Shown: one piece after another, positions 23,776-33,261 of the stretch
Position numbering within the stretch: the first letter of the stretch is position 1
Layout of the letters: each line of letters starts with the position of its first letter
DNA from: Anaerobranca californiensis DSM 14826
GTDB taxonomy: Bacteria > Bacillota > Proteinivoracia > Proteinivoracales > Proteinivoracaceae
NCBI RefSeq assembly: GCF_900142275.1
Contig: NZ_FRAI01000024.1
Location: 1 to 33,916 of the forward strand
Length of the DNA: 33,916 bases
Direction: 5' to 3'
The notes under the pieces: model-generated
What the model saw: the letters and a program-made list of their open reading frames with translations, nothing else
Database searches by the model: none
Told to the model about the DNA's origin: nothing
Translations under genes and position numbers: made by a program

Positions 23776-24996
23776 CTAATCCACCACCCTTTTACTTAGA
23801 ACTAAAGTAGCTATTGATAAAGATAAAATTCCAATAATAACAAGATAAAGAATGTTATTTAATAAGTTATTTAATGGGTAATTGAAAAACATTATGTTAG
23901 TAAATCCATCTAAAGCCCAACGATTGAATGTAAAATTGCTTAGAAATTTCATAAAAGGGGGCATGCCATATATTGGCCACATGGAGCCACCGATGGCAGA
24001 CATGACTAAGATGATGAAAGTTCCTAGACTATCTGCCGATGTAGAAGAGGTAGCTAAAGCAGCTATAAATATACCTATTCCTGAGGCAGCAAAGGCAACG
24101 ACTAAACAGAAGGTGATGACCGATATTGGATGGCCCCATTTTACACCATAGATTAAAGATGTGGCAGAAATTAATACTAACATTTGTAAAATTGCAGAAA
24201 AATAAATGCCAATAGTTTTTCCTAGTATAAATTGTAAAGGGCTGATTTGTGTAGTTTTGATCCGTTGCCAAGTTCCCTGCTCTTTTTCCAATAAAATTCG
24301 TTTTCCGCCTAAATTTGCATTGAAAAGTAAATACATTACTGCCATTGCTGCAGAATAGTAACCGGTTGCTGAAATAGGGTTTGTAGTATCGGGAGTCTTG
24401 ATAAAACGGAGATCCTTTGCAATCCTAACCTTATTTTCCGTCCTTTCTATTTTTTGAAAAAAGAGGTTAATCTTTTCTGATTCTATTTCACTACCAGTTA
24501 AATATTCTGTTGCTATTTGGGAAGCAACTAATCTCAATGAAACTTCATCTATAAAGGTTTCCGTAACATTTAAAATAATAGGGGGGAGAAATTCATTGCC
24601 ATTATCACCTAAAATTTCGATGGTAGTAGGGTTCCCTTCCCAGATATCTTTAGAAAAATTTAAGGGTATTTTAACTAAAGCAGCAGCTTTCCCTTGTTTA
24701 ACCCTTTCTTTTCCTTGGCTTTCATCATCAATTAACTCTACATAAATCTTAGAGCTAAATTCTTCTGAAAGGTATACTTTATTTATGAGAATTTCCGAAA
24801 AAAATCCTTCTAGATCATTATTTACCACTAATAAAGTTCCTAAAGGATTATCGCTACTTCCTTGAGCCCAGAGAGAATTTAAAGAAATACCTAAAATCAA
24901 TGTTAAAATTAATGGAGCTATTATAAGTGAAATAAGAGACTTTTGATCTTTAATTAATATTACAATATCTTTTAAAGCTATAAATAATATTTTCAC
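23776..24996 (-). CDS. ABC-2 type transporter permease, second gene of exporter operon
   Basis: A 406-residue ABC-2 permease with the same plan as its downstream partner: an N-terminal helix, an extracytoplasmic domain of about 180 residues, and a C-terminal membrane block that includes the LGGKRILLEKEQGTWQRIKTTQISPLQ coupling helix region. The C-terminal IGGSMWPIYGMPPFM motif matches the partner's LGGCYWPIELLP, so the two probably arose by duplication and work as a heterodimer. It starts at GTG 24996 after GGGGTGA, 10 bases beyond the ATPase gene. Substrate not predictable. Confidence 0.88.
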   Translation of the reverse strand: MKILFIALKDIVILIKDQKSLISLIIAPLILTLILGISLNSLWAQGSSDNPLGTLLVVNNDLEGFFSEILINKVYLSEEFSSKIYVELIDDESQGKERVKQGKAAALVKIPLNFSKDIWEGNPTTIEILGDNGNEFLPPIILNVTETFIDEVSLRLVASQIATEYLTGSEIESEKINLFFQKIERTENKVRIAKDLRFIKTPDTTNPISATGYYSAAMAVMYLLFNANLGGKRILLEKEQGTWQRIKTTQISPLQFILGKTIGIYFSAILQMLVLISATSLIYGVKWGHPISVITFCLVVAFAASGIGIFIAALATSSTSADSLGTFIILVMSAIGGSMWPIYGMPPFMKFLSNFTFNRWALDGFTNIMFFNYPLNNLLNNILYLVIIGILSLSIATLVLSKRVVD

Positions 24997-25006
24997 AAGA
25001 TCACCC

Positions 25007-25942
25007 CTAATCCCTTAAAGATTTTCCGGTGAGATGTAAAAAAACTTTTTCTAGATTAGGTTTAATAATATCTACTGAATCTATCTCTAAATCTAATGAT
25101 TGGAGTGTAGAAATAATATCGATAAGCTTGTCATTACCATCATTAGTTGTTAAATAAATTTCCCGATCTTTTATTTGTATGGAAGAATTAAATGTCTTTA
25201 ATAATATTGTTTTTCTTTCAGCAGTAAGGGGAGAGTGGAGGAAAACTTTTATGGTATTTTCATTGCCGACAATTTCCTTTAATTTGTTTACCGTATCTAA
25301 AGCTTTAATTTCTCCATTATCCATAATGGCAACAGTGTCACAAATACTTTCGATTTCTTCCATATAATGACTGGTATAAATAATTGTCATTCCTTCTTTA
25401 CTTAAATTTTTCACTGTTTCTAAAATACTATTACGGGACTGTGGGTCTACTCCTACAGTAGGCTCATCCATCACTAGCAATTTTGGTTTGTGTAATAACC
25501 CCACAGCTATATTTATTCTTCTTTTCATGCCACCGGAATAATTTTTTATTGGTTCTTTAGCCCTTTCCGTTAAATTGACTAATTCTAAAACCTCATCAAC
25601 CCTTTCTTTTAATTCTTTACCATTTAGGTTATACATCCTACCCCAAAAGGTAAGGTTTTCTCTGGCATTTAAAGTAGGATAAAGGGCAATGTCCTGGGGG
25701 ACATAGCCTAAAATTTCCCTGACTTTATGTGGTTTTTTTGTTACACTGTAATTATCAATAGTAACATCACCAGAAGTTGGCTTTAATAAAGTGGCAATTA
25801 TAGAGATAGTTGTAGTTTTTCCTGCACCATTAGGTCCTAAAAGTCCAAATATTTCTCCGTTATTGATGGTAAAACTTATTTTGTTAACAGCAGTAATATT
25901 TCCATAGACTTTTTTTAATTCATTAACATTAACAAAAACCAT
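25007..25942 (-). CDS. ABC transporter ATP-binding protein, first gene of exporter operon
   Basis: A 311-residue ATPase of the CcmA/DrrA type. It has Walker A GPNGAGKTTTI (about 35-45), Q-loop YVPQDIALYP, signature YSGGMKRRIN, Walker B LLVMDEPTVGVD and the switch histidine in YTSHYMEEIE, then a C-terminal regulatory extension (about 220-311). It powers the two ABC-2 permeases encoded directly downstream. ATG 25942 is preferred (GGGGAG 7 bases upstream); an in-frame TTG at 25948 is too close to that site. Confidence 0.93.
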   Translation of the reverse strand: MVFVNVNELKKVYGNITAVNKISFTINNGEIFGLLGPNGAGKTTTISIIATLLKPTSGDVTIDNYSVTKKPHKVREILGYVPQDIALYPTLNARENLTFWGRMYNLNGKELKERVDEVLELVNLTERAKEPIKNYSGGMKRRINIAVGLLHKPKLLVMDEPTVGVDPQSRNSILETVKNLSKEGMTIIYTSHYMEEIESICDTVAIMDNGEIKALDTVNKLKEIVGNENTIKVFLHSPLTAERKTILLKTFNSSIQIKDREIYLTTNDGNDKLIDIISTLQSLDLEIDSVDIIKPNLEKVFLHLTGKSLRD

Positions 25943-26103
25943 TATCAATCTCCCCTTTTTTAACAGTTAAGGTAAGGATATCAGAGGGAGATAAAAAAGT
26001 AAATCAAATTTAGAAAAGTTGTACTAAATATTTTTTCTTCCCTGGCAGGTTTTTAACCCCTTGTGTCGAATTAATTTATATAAATATTGAGAGGGAGAGA
26101 ACC

Positions 26104-27087
26104 ATGAAAAAGGGAAGGCTATATATATTTATATCAATTGTTGTAATTCTTATTTCCTTTAATTTGTTAAACAACATATTAAATGCCCGTTCAGAAGACT
26201 TAAGCACCGGTTCAGAAAATTTAATTGAAGATAATACTCCAAAAGAACTTCAAATCCGTTTATTAGTGTCTGAAAATGAAGGAGGCAGTGTTTTCGGAGG
26301 AGGAACAATCAAAAAAGGGAATGAAATACTTATCGAAGCAAAAGTGGAAGAAAATTATATTTTTGACGGTTGGTATTTAAATGGGGAATTATTATCTTCT
26401 GAACCTAAATATAAATTTACACCAGAGAAATCAATGGAAATTCAGGCTAAATTTATCCTTAAAGATATTCAATATTTAGCAGTTGATCCAGATAATATTT
26501 TGACTTTAGTTACCAAAAACGTCAGTTTAGGAAATTATAGACCTTCTGATTTAGTGGAATTACCTAAATATTTATTATCCAGACCACAATGGAGATATTA
26601 TCTACGAAAGGAAGCTGCCTATTACTTAGAAAAAATGTGGGAGGATGCAAAGGAGCAAGGAATTACTTTATATGTAGCATCTGCTTTTAGGGATTATGAA
26701 ACTCAAAAGCAAATCTATAATAATCATGTATTAAAATATGGAGAAGAGATGGCTAATAGAGTTTCAGCTAAACCTGGGACTTCTGAACATCAGCTCGGTA
26801 CAACTGTGGATTTCGTCGATAGGCCAGAGGGTACCTTAAGTCAGAGTTTTGCTAATACTCCTGCAGGAAAATGGCTAATGGAAAATGCATATAAATATGG
26901 ATTTGTCCTTAGTTATCCAGAAGGGAAAGAAAGCATTACCGGTTATATTTTTGAACCATGGCATTACCGTTATATAGGTGTAGATAAGGCAAAAGCTTGG
27001 AAGGAATCTGGTTTAACATTAAATCAGTTTTTAAAAGAACTTCCCCAAAACTTAATAAAGTTAGAAGCTACCAATACTAATAACTGA
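26104..27087 (+). CDS. VanY-type D-alanyl-D-alanine carboxypeptidase with N-terminal InlB-like repeat
   Basis: A 327-residue secreted or membrane-anchored protein. The N-terminal helix (6-25) has no lipobox. An InlB-B/Flg_new-type repeat follows (about 50-117; GGSVFGGGTIKKG...FDGWYLNG). The C-terminal peptidase M15B domain has SEHQLGTTVDF with zinc ligands His229 and Asp236, and EPWHYRY with catalytic Glu284 and ligand His287. Such enzymes trim the terminal D-Ala of peptidoglycan stem peptides. The gene is divergent from the ABC exporter and appears monocistronic. There are no vanA-like resistance genes nearby, so a housekeeping wall role is more likely than vancomycin resistance. Confidence 0.92.
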   Translation: MKKGRLYIFISIVVILISFNLLNNILNARSEDLSTGSENLIEDNTPKELQIRLLVSENEGGSVFGGGTIKKGNEILIEAKVEENYIFDGWYLNGELLSSEPKYKFTPEKSMEIQAKFILKDIQYLAVDPDNILTLVTKNVSLGNYRPSDLVELPKYLLSRPQWRYYLRKEAAYYLEKMWEDAKEQGITLYVASAFRDYETQKQIYNNHVLKYGEEMANRVSAKPGTSEHQLGTTVDFVDRPEGTLSQSFANTPAGKWLMENAYKYGFVLSYPEGKESITGYIFEPWHYRYIGVDKAKAWKESGLTLNQFLKELPQNLIKLEATNTNN

Positions 27088-27103
27088 CGGGAAAATTAAT
27101 CTT

Positions 27104-27144
27104 AAATGGTTTGTTGTGTTATCAACAAACCATTTTTATTTTTT
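27104..27144 (+). terminator. Intrinsic terminator of the carboxypeptidase gene
   Basis: A perfect 13-bp stem (27104-27116 with 27123-27135), a 6-nt loop and a nearly continuous T-tract. Confidence 0.92.
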
Positions 27145-27170
27145 GTTAAAGGCTAAGGTTACATAATATA

Positions 27171-27186
27171 CTTTTGTGAACAAAAG
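27171..27186. promoter_or_regulatory. Perfect palindrome upstream of the DUF3798 ABC importer
   Basis: CTTTTGTGAACAAAAG has 7-bp arms around a GA centre, 70 bases before the first importer gene. It looks like an operator for a dimeric repressor; the regulator is not in the window. Confidence 0.5.
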
Positions 27187-27255
27187 AAAAAGAAAGCATA
27201 TTACACATAAAACTTTAATATATATAGATAACTCAAAAATTAAGGAGGGATTTTT

Positions 27256-28368
27256 TTGAGAAAGATTTTCTTTTCTCTTTTAATCGGATTACTAATTTTT
27301 ACCTTGTTAGGTTGTGGGGGTAAAAATGAAGTAAAAGAAGACAAATTTAGGATAGGGATTGTGACAGGAACAGTTTCTCAAGGAGAGGAAGAATTTGTTG
27401 CCGCTCAAGATATGGTAAAAAAATATGGCGAAGATGTAATTAAACATGTGACATATCCAGATAATTTTACTAAAGAACAAGAAACTACCATTGCTAATAT
27501 TGTAAACTTAGCAGCTGATCCATTAGTGAAAGTAATAGTTATTGTTCAAGGGGTTCCTGGAACAGCAGCAGCTATAGAACAAGTTAGAGAAACAAGGGAT
27601 GATGTATTCTTTATAGTAGGGGTTCCCCACGAAGATCCAGCTATGATTGCGAAATATGCCGATATCGTATTAGAAACAGATAATTTATTCCGTGGAGTTT
27701 CTATAATGGAACAAGCTAAAGCTATGGGAGCAGAGAAATTTATTCATTATTCTTTTCCTAGACATATGTCATATGAACTGTTAGCAAGCCGTCGGGATAA
27801 ATTAAGGGAAACAGCTGAAAAATTAGGGATTGAGTTTATCGAAGTAGATGCTCCAGATCCATTAGGAGATGCCGGTATTCCCGGTACCCAACAGTTTATT
27901 TTAGAAGATGTTTCTAGACAAGTAGAAGTTCATGGACCAAATACAGCATTTTTTGGTACTAACTGTGCAATGCAAGAACCTTTAATTAGAGAAGTATTAA
28001 AGAATAAAGCTATTTATGCTGAACAGTGCTGTCCTAGTCCTTACCATGCATACCCAGGAGCATTAGGGGTGTCAATACCATCAGATAAGACTGGAGATTT
28101 AGAATACTTGTTTGAACAGATTAAAATTAAAGTTGCTGAAGCTGGGAATACAGGTCGTATGGCTACTTGGAAAGCACCTGCTAATATGGCAATGATCTGG
28201 GCTGCTACTGAATATGGAGTGGCCTTGGCTAAAGGGGAAGTACAAGGGGTTAACTATGATGTATTACAAAAAAAATTTAATGAAGCCGTTGGAGGAGAAG
28301 TTCAATTAGAGTTATTAAAAGGTACAGAGAATTTCTATCTGTTTGTCGTTGATTCTATTGTATTTTAG
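27256..28368 (+). CDS. DUF3798-type substrate-binding lipoprotein of ABC importer
   Basis: A 370-residue lipoprotein (lipobox LLGC, Cys20). The mature part has the two-lobed periplasmic-binding fold: IGIVTGTVSQGEEE at the start, then HVTYPDNFTKEQETTIANIV and VIVIVQGVPGTAAA, segments that I associate with the DUF3798 family (from memory). It would capture a solute outside the cell for the ATPase and two permeases encoded downstream. The start is TTG 27256 behind AAGGAGGGA. The ligand is unknown; family relatives of the BMP group bind nucleosides, but that should not be assumed here. Confidence 0.82.
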   Translation: MRKIFFSLLIGLLIFTLLGCGGKNEVKEDKFRIGIVTGTVSQGEEEFVAAQDMVKKYGEDVIKHVTYPDNFTKEQETTIANIVNLAADPLVKVIVIVQGVPGTAAAIEQVRETRDDVFFIVGVPHEDPAMIAKYADIVLETDNLFRGVSIMEQAKAMGAEKFIHYSFPRHMSYELLASRRDKLRETAEKLGIEFIEVDAPDPLGDAGIPGTQQFILEDVSRQVEVHGPNTAFFGTNCAMQEPLIREVLKNKAIYAEQCCPSPYHAYPGALGVSIPSDKTGDLEYLFEQIKIKVAEAGNTGRMATWKAPANMAMIWAATEYGVALAKGEVQGVNYDVLQKKFNEAVGGEVQLELLKGTENFYLFVVDSIVF

Positions 28369-28406
28369 TTTTAGTTACTGATTTTAGTAGTCAACAAGTT
28401 TTTAAA

Positions 28407-28442
28407 GATAAAGCCCAATAAAAAATTGAATTGGGCTTTATC
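28407..28442 (+). other. Intercistronic hairpin between binding protein and ATPase genes
   Basis: A perfect 13-bp stem (28407-28419 with 28430-28442) has a 10-nt loop and no T-run. Such elements typically keep binding-protein mRNA more abundant than that of the transporter genes. Confidence 0.75.
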
Positions 28443-28483
28443 TATTACTAATATTATTAAAGTTTATAGAAAGGGGGAGCAAT

Positions 28484-30070
28484 GTGATCAAACTGAAAGA
28501 TATCCGAAAAGAATATTATCAAAATCCAGTTTTAAAAGGAATAAATTTAGAAATAGCTCCTGGGGAAATCCATGCCATAGTAGGGGAAAATGGAGCAGGT
28601 AAGTCTACTTTAATGAATATCCTATTTGGTATGCCTGTTATCCATGAAACAGGTGGATATTCTGGGGAAATCTACATAGATGGACAAAGGGTGGAAATAC
28701 CTAGTCCCCATAAAGCCATGGAACTGGGAATAGGTATGGTACATCAGGAATTCATGTTATTACCTAATTTTACTGTAACAGAAAATATTAAATTAAATAG
28801 GGAAATTACAAAACCTAATCCTTTAAGTAAAATTTTAGGTAAGAAACTTGAAACTTTAGACTATGAGCAAATGAACAGAGAAAGTCAACAAGCATTAGAG
28901 AAAACGGGAATGACTATAGATGAATATCTCCCTGTGGCAGGTTTACCTGTAGGTCATATGCAGTTTGTGGAAATTGCCAGGGAAATAGATAAAAAAGAAG
29001 TTAAAATTTTGGTATTTGATGAACCAACTGCAGTTTTAACAGAAAAAGAAGCAGAAGTCCTGCTATCTACAATGAAAAACTTGGCAGCTACAGGTATTTC
29101 GATATTATTTATTACCCATAGATTAGATGAAGTGATTGAAGTTGCCCATAGGATTACGGTACTAAGAGATGGAGAGCAAGTAGCAACTATAGACAAAGAA
29201 CAGGCCACTGTAGCTAAACTGGCAGAACTTATGGTAGGGCGAAAGGTCAATAGAATTATCAGTGAGAAGGATAACATAGAGAAAGATGAAGTTATTCTTA
29301 AAATAACTGATCTCTATGTAGACATGCCTGGGGAACAGGTAGAAGGTTTTTCTCTAGAAGTTAAAAAAGGGGAAATAATTGGTATCGGAGGATTAGCAGG
29401 GCACGGGAAAATAGGTATTGCCAATGGGATAATGGGTCTTTATCCAAGTAGTGGCAAAGTGGAATTTGAGGGAATGGATCTTCCCTTAAATAATCCCGCT
29501 AAAATATTGGAAAAGGGGATTGCCTTTGTATCAGAAGATCGTCGAGGAGTAGGGCTATTATTGGATGATAGTATAGAAGAAAATATCTGTATTGCAGCCC
29601 AACAAGTAAAAAATAAATTCTTTAGAAAAATTTTCGGGATAAATTTTGAAAATAAAAAAGCTGTTAGAGAAAAAACTCAAGAAATGATTAAAATGTTAGA
29701 TATACGCTGCACTGGTCCTAAACAAGTCGTTAAAAGACTAAGTGGAGGTAATCAACAAAAGGTTTGTATTGCTAGAGCATTAACATTAGAACCAAAGATT
29801 CTCTTTATTTCAGAACCTACCAGGGGTATAGATATTGGGGCAAAGACCCTTGTTTTAGAACTTTTGAAAACCCTTAATAAAGAGTTGGGGATGACAATTA
29901 TCATGACATCTAGTGAACTAGGAGAATTACGATCTATTTGCCATAGAGTAGCAATTATATATCAAGGGAAGAATGTGGGAATTCTCAAGCCCGATGATTC
30001 AGATATCAAATACGGTTTGCTTATGGCAGGAACTTTAGAACAGTTGGAGGAGGTGGTAGAAAATGGGTAA
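28484..30070 (+). CDS. ABC importer ATPase with two fused nucleotide-binding domains (BMP/RbsA type)
   Basis: A 528-residue protein with two ABC domains. Domain 1 has Walker A GENGAGKST and Walker B VFDEPTAVLTEKEA, but a degenerate signature (AGLPVGHMQFVEIA). Domain 2 has a degenerate Walker A (GLAGHGKIG) and Walker B (LFISEPTRGIDIGA, Ser for the usual Asp), but a full LSGGNQQKV signature. One composite catalytic site therefore remains, as in BMP/nucleoside and ribose-type importers. The start is GTG 28484 after AAGGGGGA. Its last 8 bases overlap the first permease gene. Confidence 0.93.
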   Translation: MIKLKDIRKEYYQNPVLKGINLEIAPGEIHAIVGENGAGKSTLMNILFGMPVIHETGGYSGEIYIDGQRVEIPSPHKAMELGIGMVHQEFMLLPNFTVTENIKLNREITKPNPLSKILGKKLETLDYEQMNRESQQALEKTGMTIDEYLPVAGLPVGHMQFVEIAREIDKKEVKILVFDEPTAVLTEKEAEVLLSTMKNLAATGISILFITHRLDEVIEVAHRITVLRDGEQVATIDKEQATVAKLAELMVGRKVNRIISEKDNIEKDEVILKITDLYVDMPGEQVEGFSLEVKKGEIIGIGGLAGHGKIGIANGIMGLYPSSGKVEFEGMDLPLNNPAKILEKGIAFVSEDRRGVGLLLDDSIEENICIAAQQVKNKFFRKIFGINFENKKAVREKTQEMIKMLDIRCTGPKQVVKRLSGGNQQKVCIARALTLEPKILFISEPTRGIDIGAKTLVLELLKTLNKELGMTIIMTSSELGELRSICHRVAIIYQGKNVGILKPDDSDIKYGLLMAGTLEQLEEVVENG

Positions 30071-31109
30071 AAGTAAATTGCAAAATATTATAGAGAAGGC
30101 CGGTTGGCCTAGGTTAATTATTGCTGCCTTTCTGTTATCTCTAATAATTGCAGGCTATATTTTAAAATTACAAATGTCTCAAATTATTGGAAGTATGCTG
30201 GTTAGAACGGGAATGAATGGTATATTAGTTTTAGCGATGATACCATCAATCCGGGTTGGTGCAGGACCTAACTTTGGCTTACCTTTAGGAATTATCTGTG
30301 GATTATTAGGAGCCGTTATATCTATAGAATTAGGTTTTATAGGTTTTAAAGGATTTACTATAGCTATTTTAATTTCTTTACCTTTAAGTATACTGTGTGG
30401 CTATTTATATGGCTTACTGTTAAATAAAGTTAAGGGTCAAGAAATGTTAGTCGGTACTTATTTAGGCTTTTCAGTAGTTTCAGGAATTTGCATGTTTTGG
30501 GCAAGGGCTCCCTTTACTAGTCCTTTAATGATTTGGCCATATGGTGGAGTAGGTTTAAGGGTAACTATTTCTATTGAAGAAATATTTGATAAAGTGTTAA
30601 ATAATTTTATGAAATTTTCCTTATTTGGGGTAACTATTCCCACTGGACTATTATTAACCTTTGCCCTGTTTTGTGTTGCCTTGGGGTTGTTTCATAAAAC
30701 TAAAACTGGTATAGGGATGAAAGTTGCGGGAAGTAATCCCGCCTTTGCTAAAGCCTGTGGTTTAAATGTAGATAGATATCGGATATTAGGTATTATTTTA
30801 TCTACAGTATTAGGAGCAATAGGAATTTTAGTGTATGCCCAATCCTTTGGATTTTTACAATTATATTTAGCACCCCTTTTTATGGCTTTCCCTGTAGTAG
30901 CAGCAATTTTAATTGGTGGGGCTACATTGAAGAGGGCGACCATAGCTCAATGTATAGTGGGAACTTTCTTATTCCAGTCTCTTCTAGTCATCGCCCTTCC
31001 AATTGCCAATGAACTGATAACAGGAAACCTTTCTGAAGTAACGAGAATAATCATTATGAACGGAATAATTTTGTATGCTTTAACTAGAAAGTCTGGAGGT
31101 GAACATTAA
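30063..31109 (+). CDS. ABC importer permease 1 (BPD_transp_2 family)
   Basis: A 348-residue membrane protein with about ten helices, of the branched-chain/BMP/ribose permease family. Typical features are the RVGAGPNFGLPLGIICGLLGA helix pair, the cytoplasmic KTGIGMKVAGSNPAFAKACGLNVDRYR coupling loop, and the late ILIGGATLKRATI segment. ATG 30063 overlaps the ATPase gene by 8 bases, and its own TAA shares a base with the next ATG, so translation is coupled. It forms a heterodimeric channel with permease 2. Confidence 0.92.
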   Translation: MGKSKLQNIIEKAGWPRLIIAAFLLSLIIAGYILKLQMSQIIGSMLVRTGMNGILVLAMIPSIRVGAGPNFGLPLGIICGLLGAVISIELGFIGFKGFTIAILISLPLSILCGYLYGLLLNKVKGQEMLVGTYLGFSVVSGICMFWARAPFTSPLMIWPYGGVGLRVTISIEEIFDKVLNNFMKFSLFGVTIPTGLLLTFALFCVALGLFHKTKTGIGMKVAGSNPAFAKACGLNVDRYRILGIILSTVLGAIGILVYAQSFGFLQLYLAPLFMAFPVVAAILIGGATLKRATIAQCIVGTFLFQSLLVIALPIANELITGNLSEVTRIIIMNGIILYALTRKSGGEH

Positions 31110-32179
31110 TGCTACACCCTAGATTTAAAAATACCTTTTTAGATTTATTGAAGAAAAACGCTGTCCCAATATTTTTTTCTATAATCTGTATTTTAGGAGT
31201 TATGGTAGCAGATACAACTATGACATTCTTAATTAGAGAAATTATTTTGCGGATGGCTAGAAATTCTTTCTTAGTTATTTCTTTAATAATACCTATTATG
31301 GCAGGTTTAGGATTGAATTTTGGGATAGTGTTGGGAGCTATGGCAGGTCAAGTGGCTGTGATTATGATTACCCATTGGGAGATACCTGGGTTTACTGGGT
31401 TTGGTTTATCTGTCCTTTTATCTACCCCTATCGCAATATTGTTTGGTTACTTAGTGGGACTTATATTAAACAAAGCAAAAGGGAAAGAAATGATTACTGG
31501 GATGATTTTAGGTTTTTTTGCCAATGGTTTATACCAATTAGTTTTTTTGGTGATGGTGGGGACAGTAATACCTATGTCCAATGAGGTATTGTTATTATCT
31601 TCAGGTGTGGGACTTAGAAACTCCATTGATTTAAAGGGAATTCGCAGGGCGTTGGATAATCCCTTAAGTATCAGTTATGGTATGATTTTTATTCCAATAC
31701 TTACAATTATTTGTATTGTTCTCCTTTGTCTTTTGATAAGATTTCTAATAAAAAGTAAGTTAGGGCAAGATTTTAGAAGTGTAGGCAGTAATATGCACAT
31801 AGCGGCAATTGCAGGGATAGATGTAGATAAAACGAGAATAAAGGCAATAATTATTTCCACAATCCTTGCAGCATGGGGTCAATTGATTTTTCTACAAAGT
31901 ATAGGAACTTTAAATACCTTCGGAAGCCATGAACAAGTAGGTACCTTTGCCGTAGCATCTATTCTAATAGGAGGTGCTACGGTAACTAAAGCTACTATTG
32001 GTCACGCCCTGTTAGGCACCTTTTTGTTCCATACTTTATTTATCATTTCTCCATTAGCAGGACAAAAACTTTTAGGTGATCCACAAGTAGGTGAATTTTT
32101 TAGGGTTTTTGTGGCCTATGGCGTTATTGCCGTAGCTTTGGCCCTCCACGCCTGGAAGGGTAGCAAGAAAAAATTTTAA
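31109..32179 (+). CDS. ABC importer permease 2 (BPD_transp_2 family)
   Basis: A 356-residue homologue of permease 1 with matching landmarks: GLGLNFGIVLGAMAGQ, the coupling loop LGQDFRSVGSNMHIAAIAGIDVDKTR, and SILIGGATVTKATI. The two genes probably arose by duplication. The start is ATG 31109 in a TAATG overlap. It is the last gene of the importer operon and is followed by a terminator. Substrate is that of the DUF3798-type binding protein, still unknown. Confidence 0.92.
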   Translation: MLHPRFKNTFLDLLKKNAVPIFFSIICILGVMVADTTMTFLIREIILRMARNSFLVISLIIPIMAGLGLNFGIVLGAMAGQVAVIMITHWEIPGFTGFGLSVLLSTPIAILFGYLVGLILNKAKGKEMITGMILGFFANGLYQLVFLVMVGTVIPMSNEVLLLSSGVGLRNSIDLKGIRRALDNPLSISYGMIFIPILTIICIVLLCLLIRFLIKSKLGQDFRSVGSNMHIAAIAGIDVDKTRIKAIIISTILAAWGQLIFLQSIGTLNTFGSHEQVGTFAVASILIGGATVTKATIGHALLGTFLFHTLFIISPLAGQKLLGDPQVGEFFRVFVAYGVIAVALALHAWKGSKKKF

Positions 32180-32202
32180 TAACTGCATCAAGATAAAAGA
32201 AA

Positions 32203-32228
32203 GGGCCTCGATCAAAGGCCCATTTTTT
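32203..32228. terminator. Bidirectional terminator between importer operon and asnA
   Basis: A GC-rich 6-bp stem (32203-32208 with 32216-32221) is followed by ATTTTTT rightwards; leftwards it is followed by TTTCTTTTAT. It overlaps the asnA stop codon by two bases. Confidence 0.75.
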
Positions 32229-33237
32229 ATAACAATTGAATACCTAGTCTTTCACATTCCTTTATAATTTCTTCCGGCCAAATACTAGCCTGTACTTCCC
32301 CGATATGGATTTTTTTCAGGAAAAATAGACAAATTCGGGATTGGCCAATTCCACCTCCCATAGTTAAAGGGAGTTTATCTTGTAAGAGTTTTTGATGATA
32401 ATCTAAATTAAGTCTTTCTGTTTTACCAGATTTCTTTAATTGCTCAACCAAAGTATTTTTATCAACCCTGATTCCCATAGATGATAGTTCAACGGAACAA
32501 TTAAGGACAGGGTACCAAAATAGGATATCACCATTTAATTTCCAATCGTCATAGTCAGGGGCCCGATCATCGTGTTTTATTCCTGATTTCAAAGTATCAC
32601 CTATTTCCATTAAAAAAACTGCTCCTTTTTCTTTAGCTATAGCATGTTCTCTATCCTTTGGTGATAAATGGGGATAGAGATTTTCTAATTCTTGGCTTGT
32701 GATAAAAAATATTTCTTCTGGAAGGGTAGGTTTTATTTGAGGATAAAGGTTAGTAATAAAAACTTCCGTAGATTTAAATACCTTATAAATTTTCCTTACA
32801 GTCATTTTTAAAGTATCTTTGTTCCGTTGTTCAGGGGTAATAATTTTTTCCCAATCCCATTGATCAACGTAAATAGAGTGGAGGTTGCTTAAGTTTTCAT
32901 CTTTTCTAATAGCATTCATATCGGTATACAAACCTTCACCTACTTTAAAACCATAACGGGCTAAAGCCATCCTTTTCCACTTAGCCAAAGAATGGACGAT
33001 TTCAAAATACTGGCCACCGGTAGCAGGTACAGCAAAGGATACCGGTTGTTCTTTACCACTTAAATCATCATTTAGGCCAGAATTAGATTTTACAAATAAT
33101 GGGGCAGACACCCTGGTTAAATTTAACTCTTCTGCTAGCTTTCTTTCAAAATAATCTTTGATAGCTTTGATGGCAATTTCAGTTTCTTTAATATCCAGTA
33201 AAGAACTGTACTTTTGGAGAGCAGATTTCTTTAACAT
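32227..33237 (-). CDS. asnA: Aspartate-ammonia ligase (asparagine synthetase A)
   Basis: A 336-residue protein, near the 330 of E. coli AsnA. It has a class II synthetase-like fold: [20 protein letters not shown], the [19 protein letters not shown] and YVDQWDWEK segments, and the C-terminal [14 protein letters not shown] motif 3 region with its arginine. It makes asparagine from aspartate and ammonia with ATP, forming AMP. I chose ATG 33237 (AAGGAGG 8 bases upstream); the frame stays open further upstream but only through the T-box terminator. An Asn-specific T-box controls it. Confidence 0.96.
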   Translation of the reverse strand: MLKKSALQKYSSLLDIKETEIAIKAIKDYFERKLAEELNLTRVSAPLFVKSNSGLNDDLSGKEQPVSFAVPATGGQYFEIVHSLAKWKRMALARYGFKVGEGLYTDMNAIRKDENLSNLHSIYVDQWDWEKIITPEQRNKDTLKMTVRKIYKVFKSTEVFITNLYPQIKPTLPEEIFFITSQELENLYPHLSPKDREHAIAKEKGAVFLMEIGDTLKSGIKHDDRAPDYDDWKLNGDILFWYPVLNCSVELSSMGIRVDKNTLVEQLKKSGKTERLNLDYHQKLLQDKLPLTMGGGIGQSRICLFFLKKIHIGEVQASIWPEEIIKECERLGIQLL

Positions 33238-33261
33238 CTTTTTTAATCCTCCTTGTTTTAT

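Noticed and set aside
26104-27087. Vancomycin-resistance gene
   Set aside because: VanY-like carboxypeptidases are common wall enzymes, and no vanHAX or VanRS genes are nearby.
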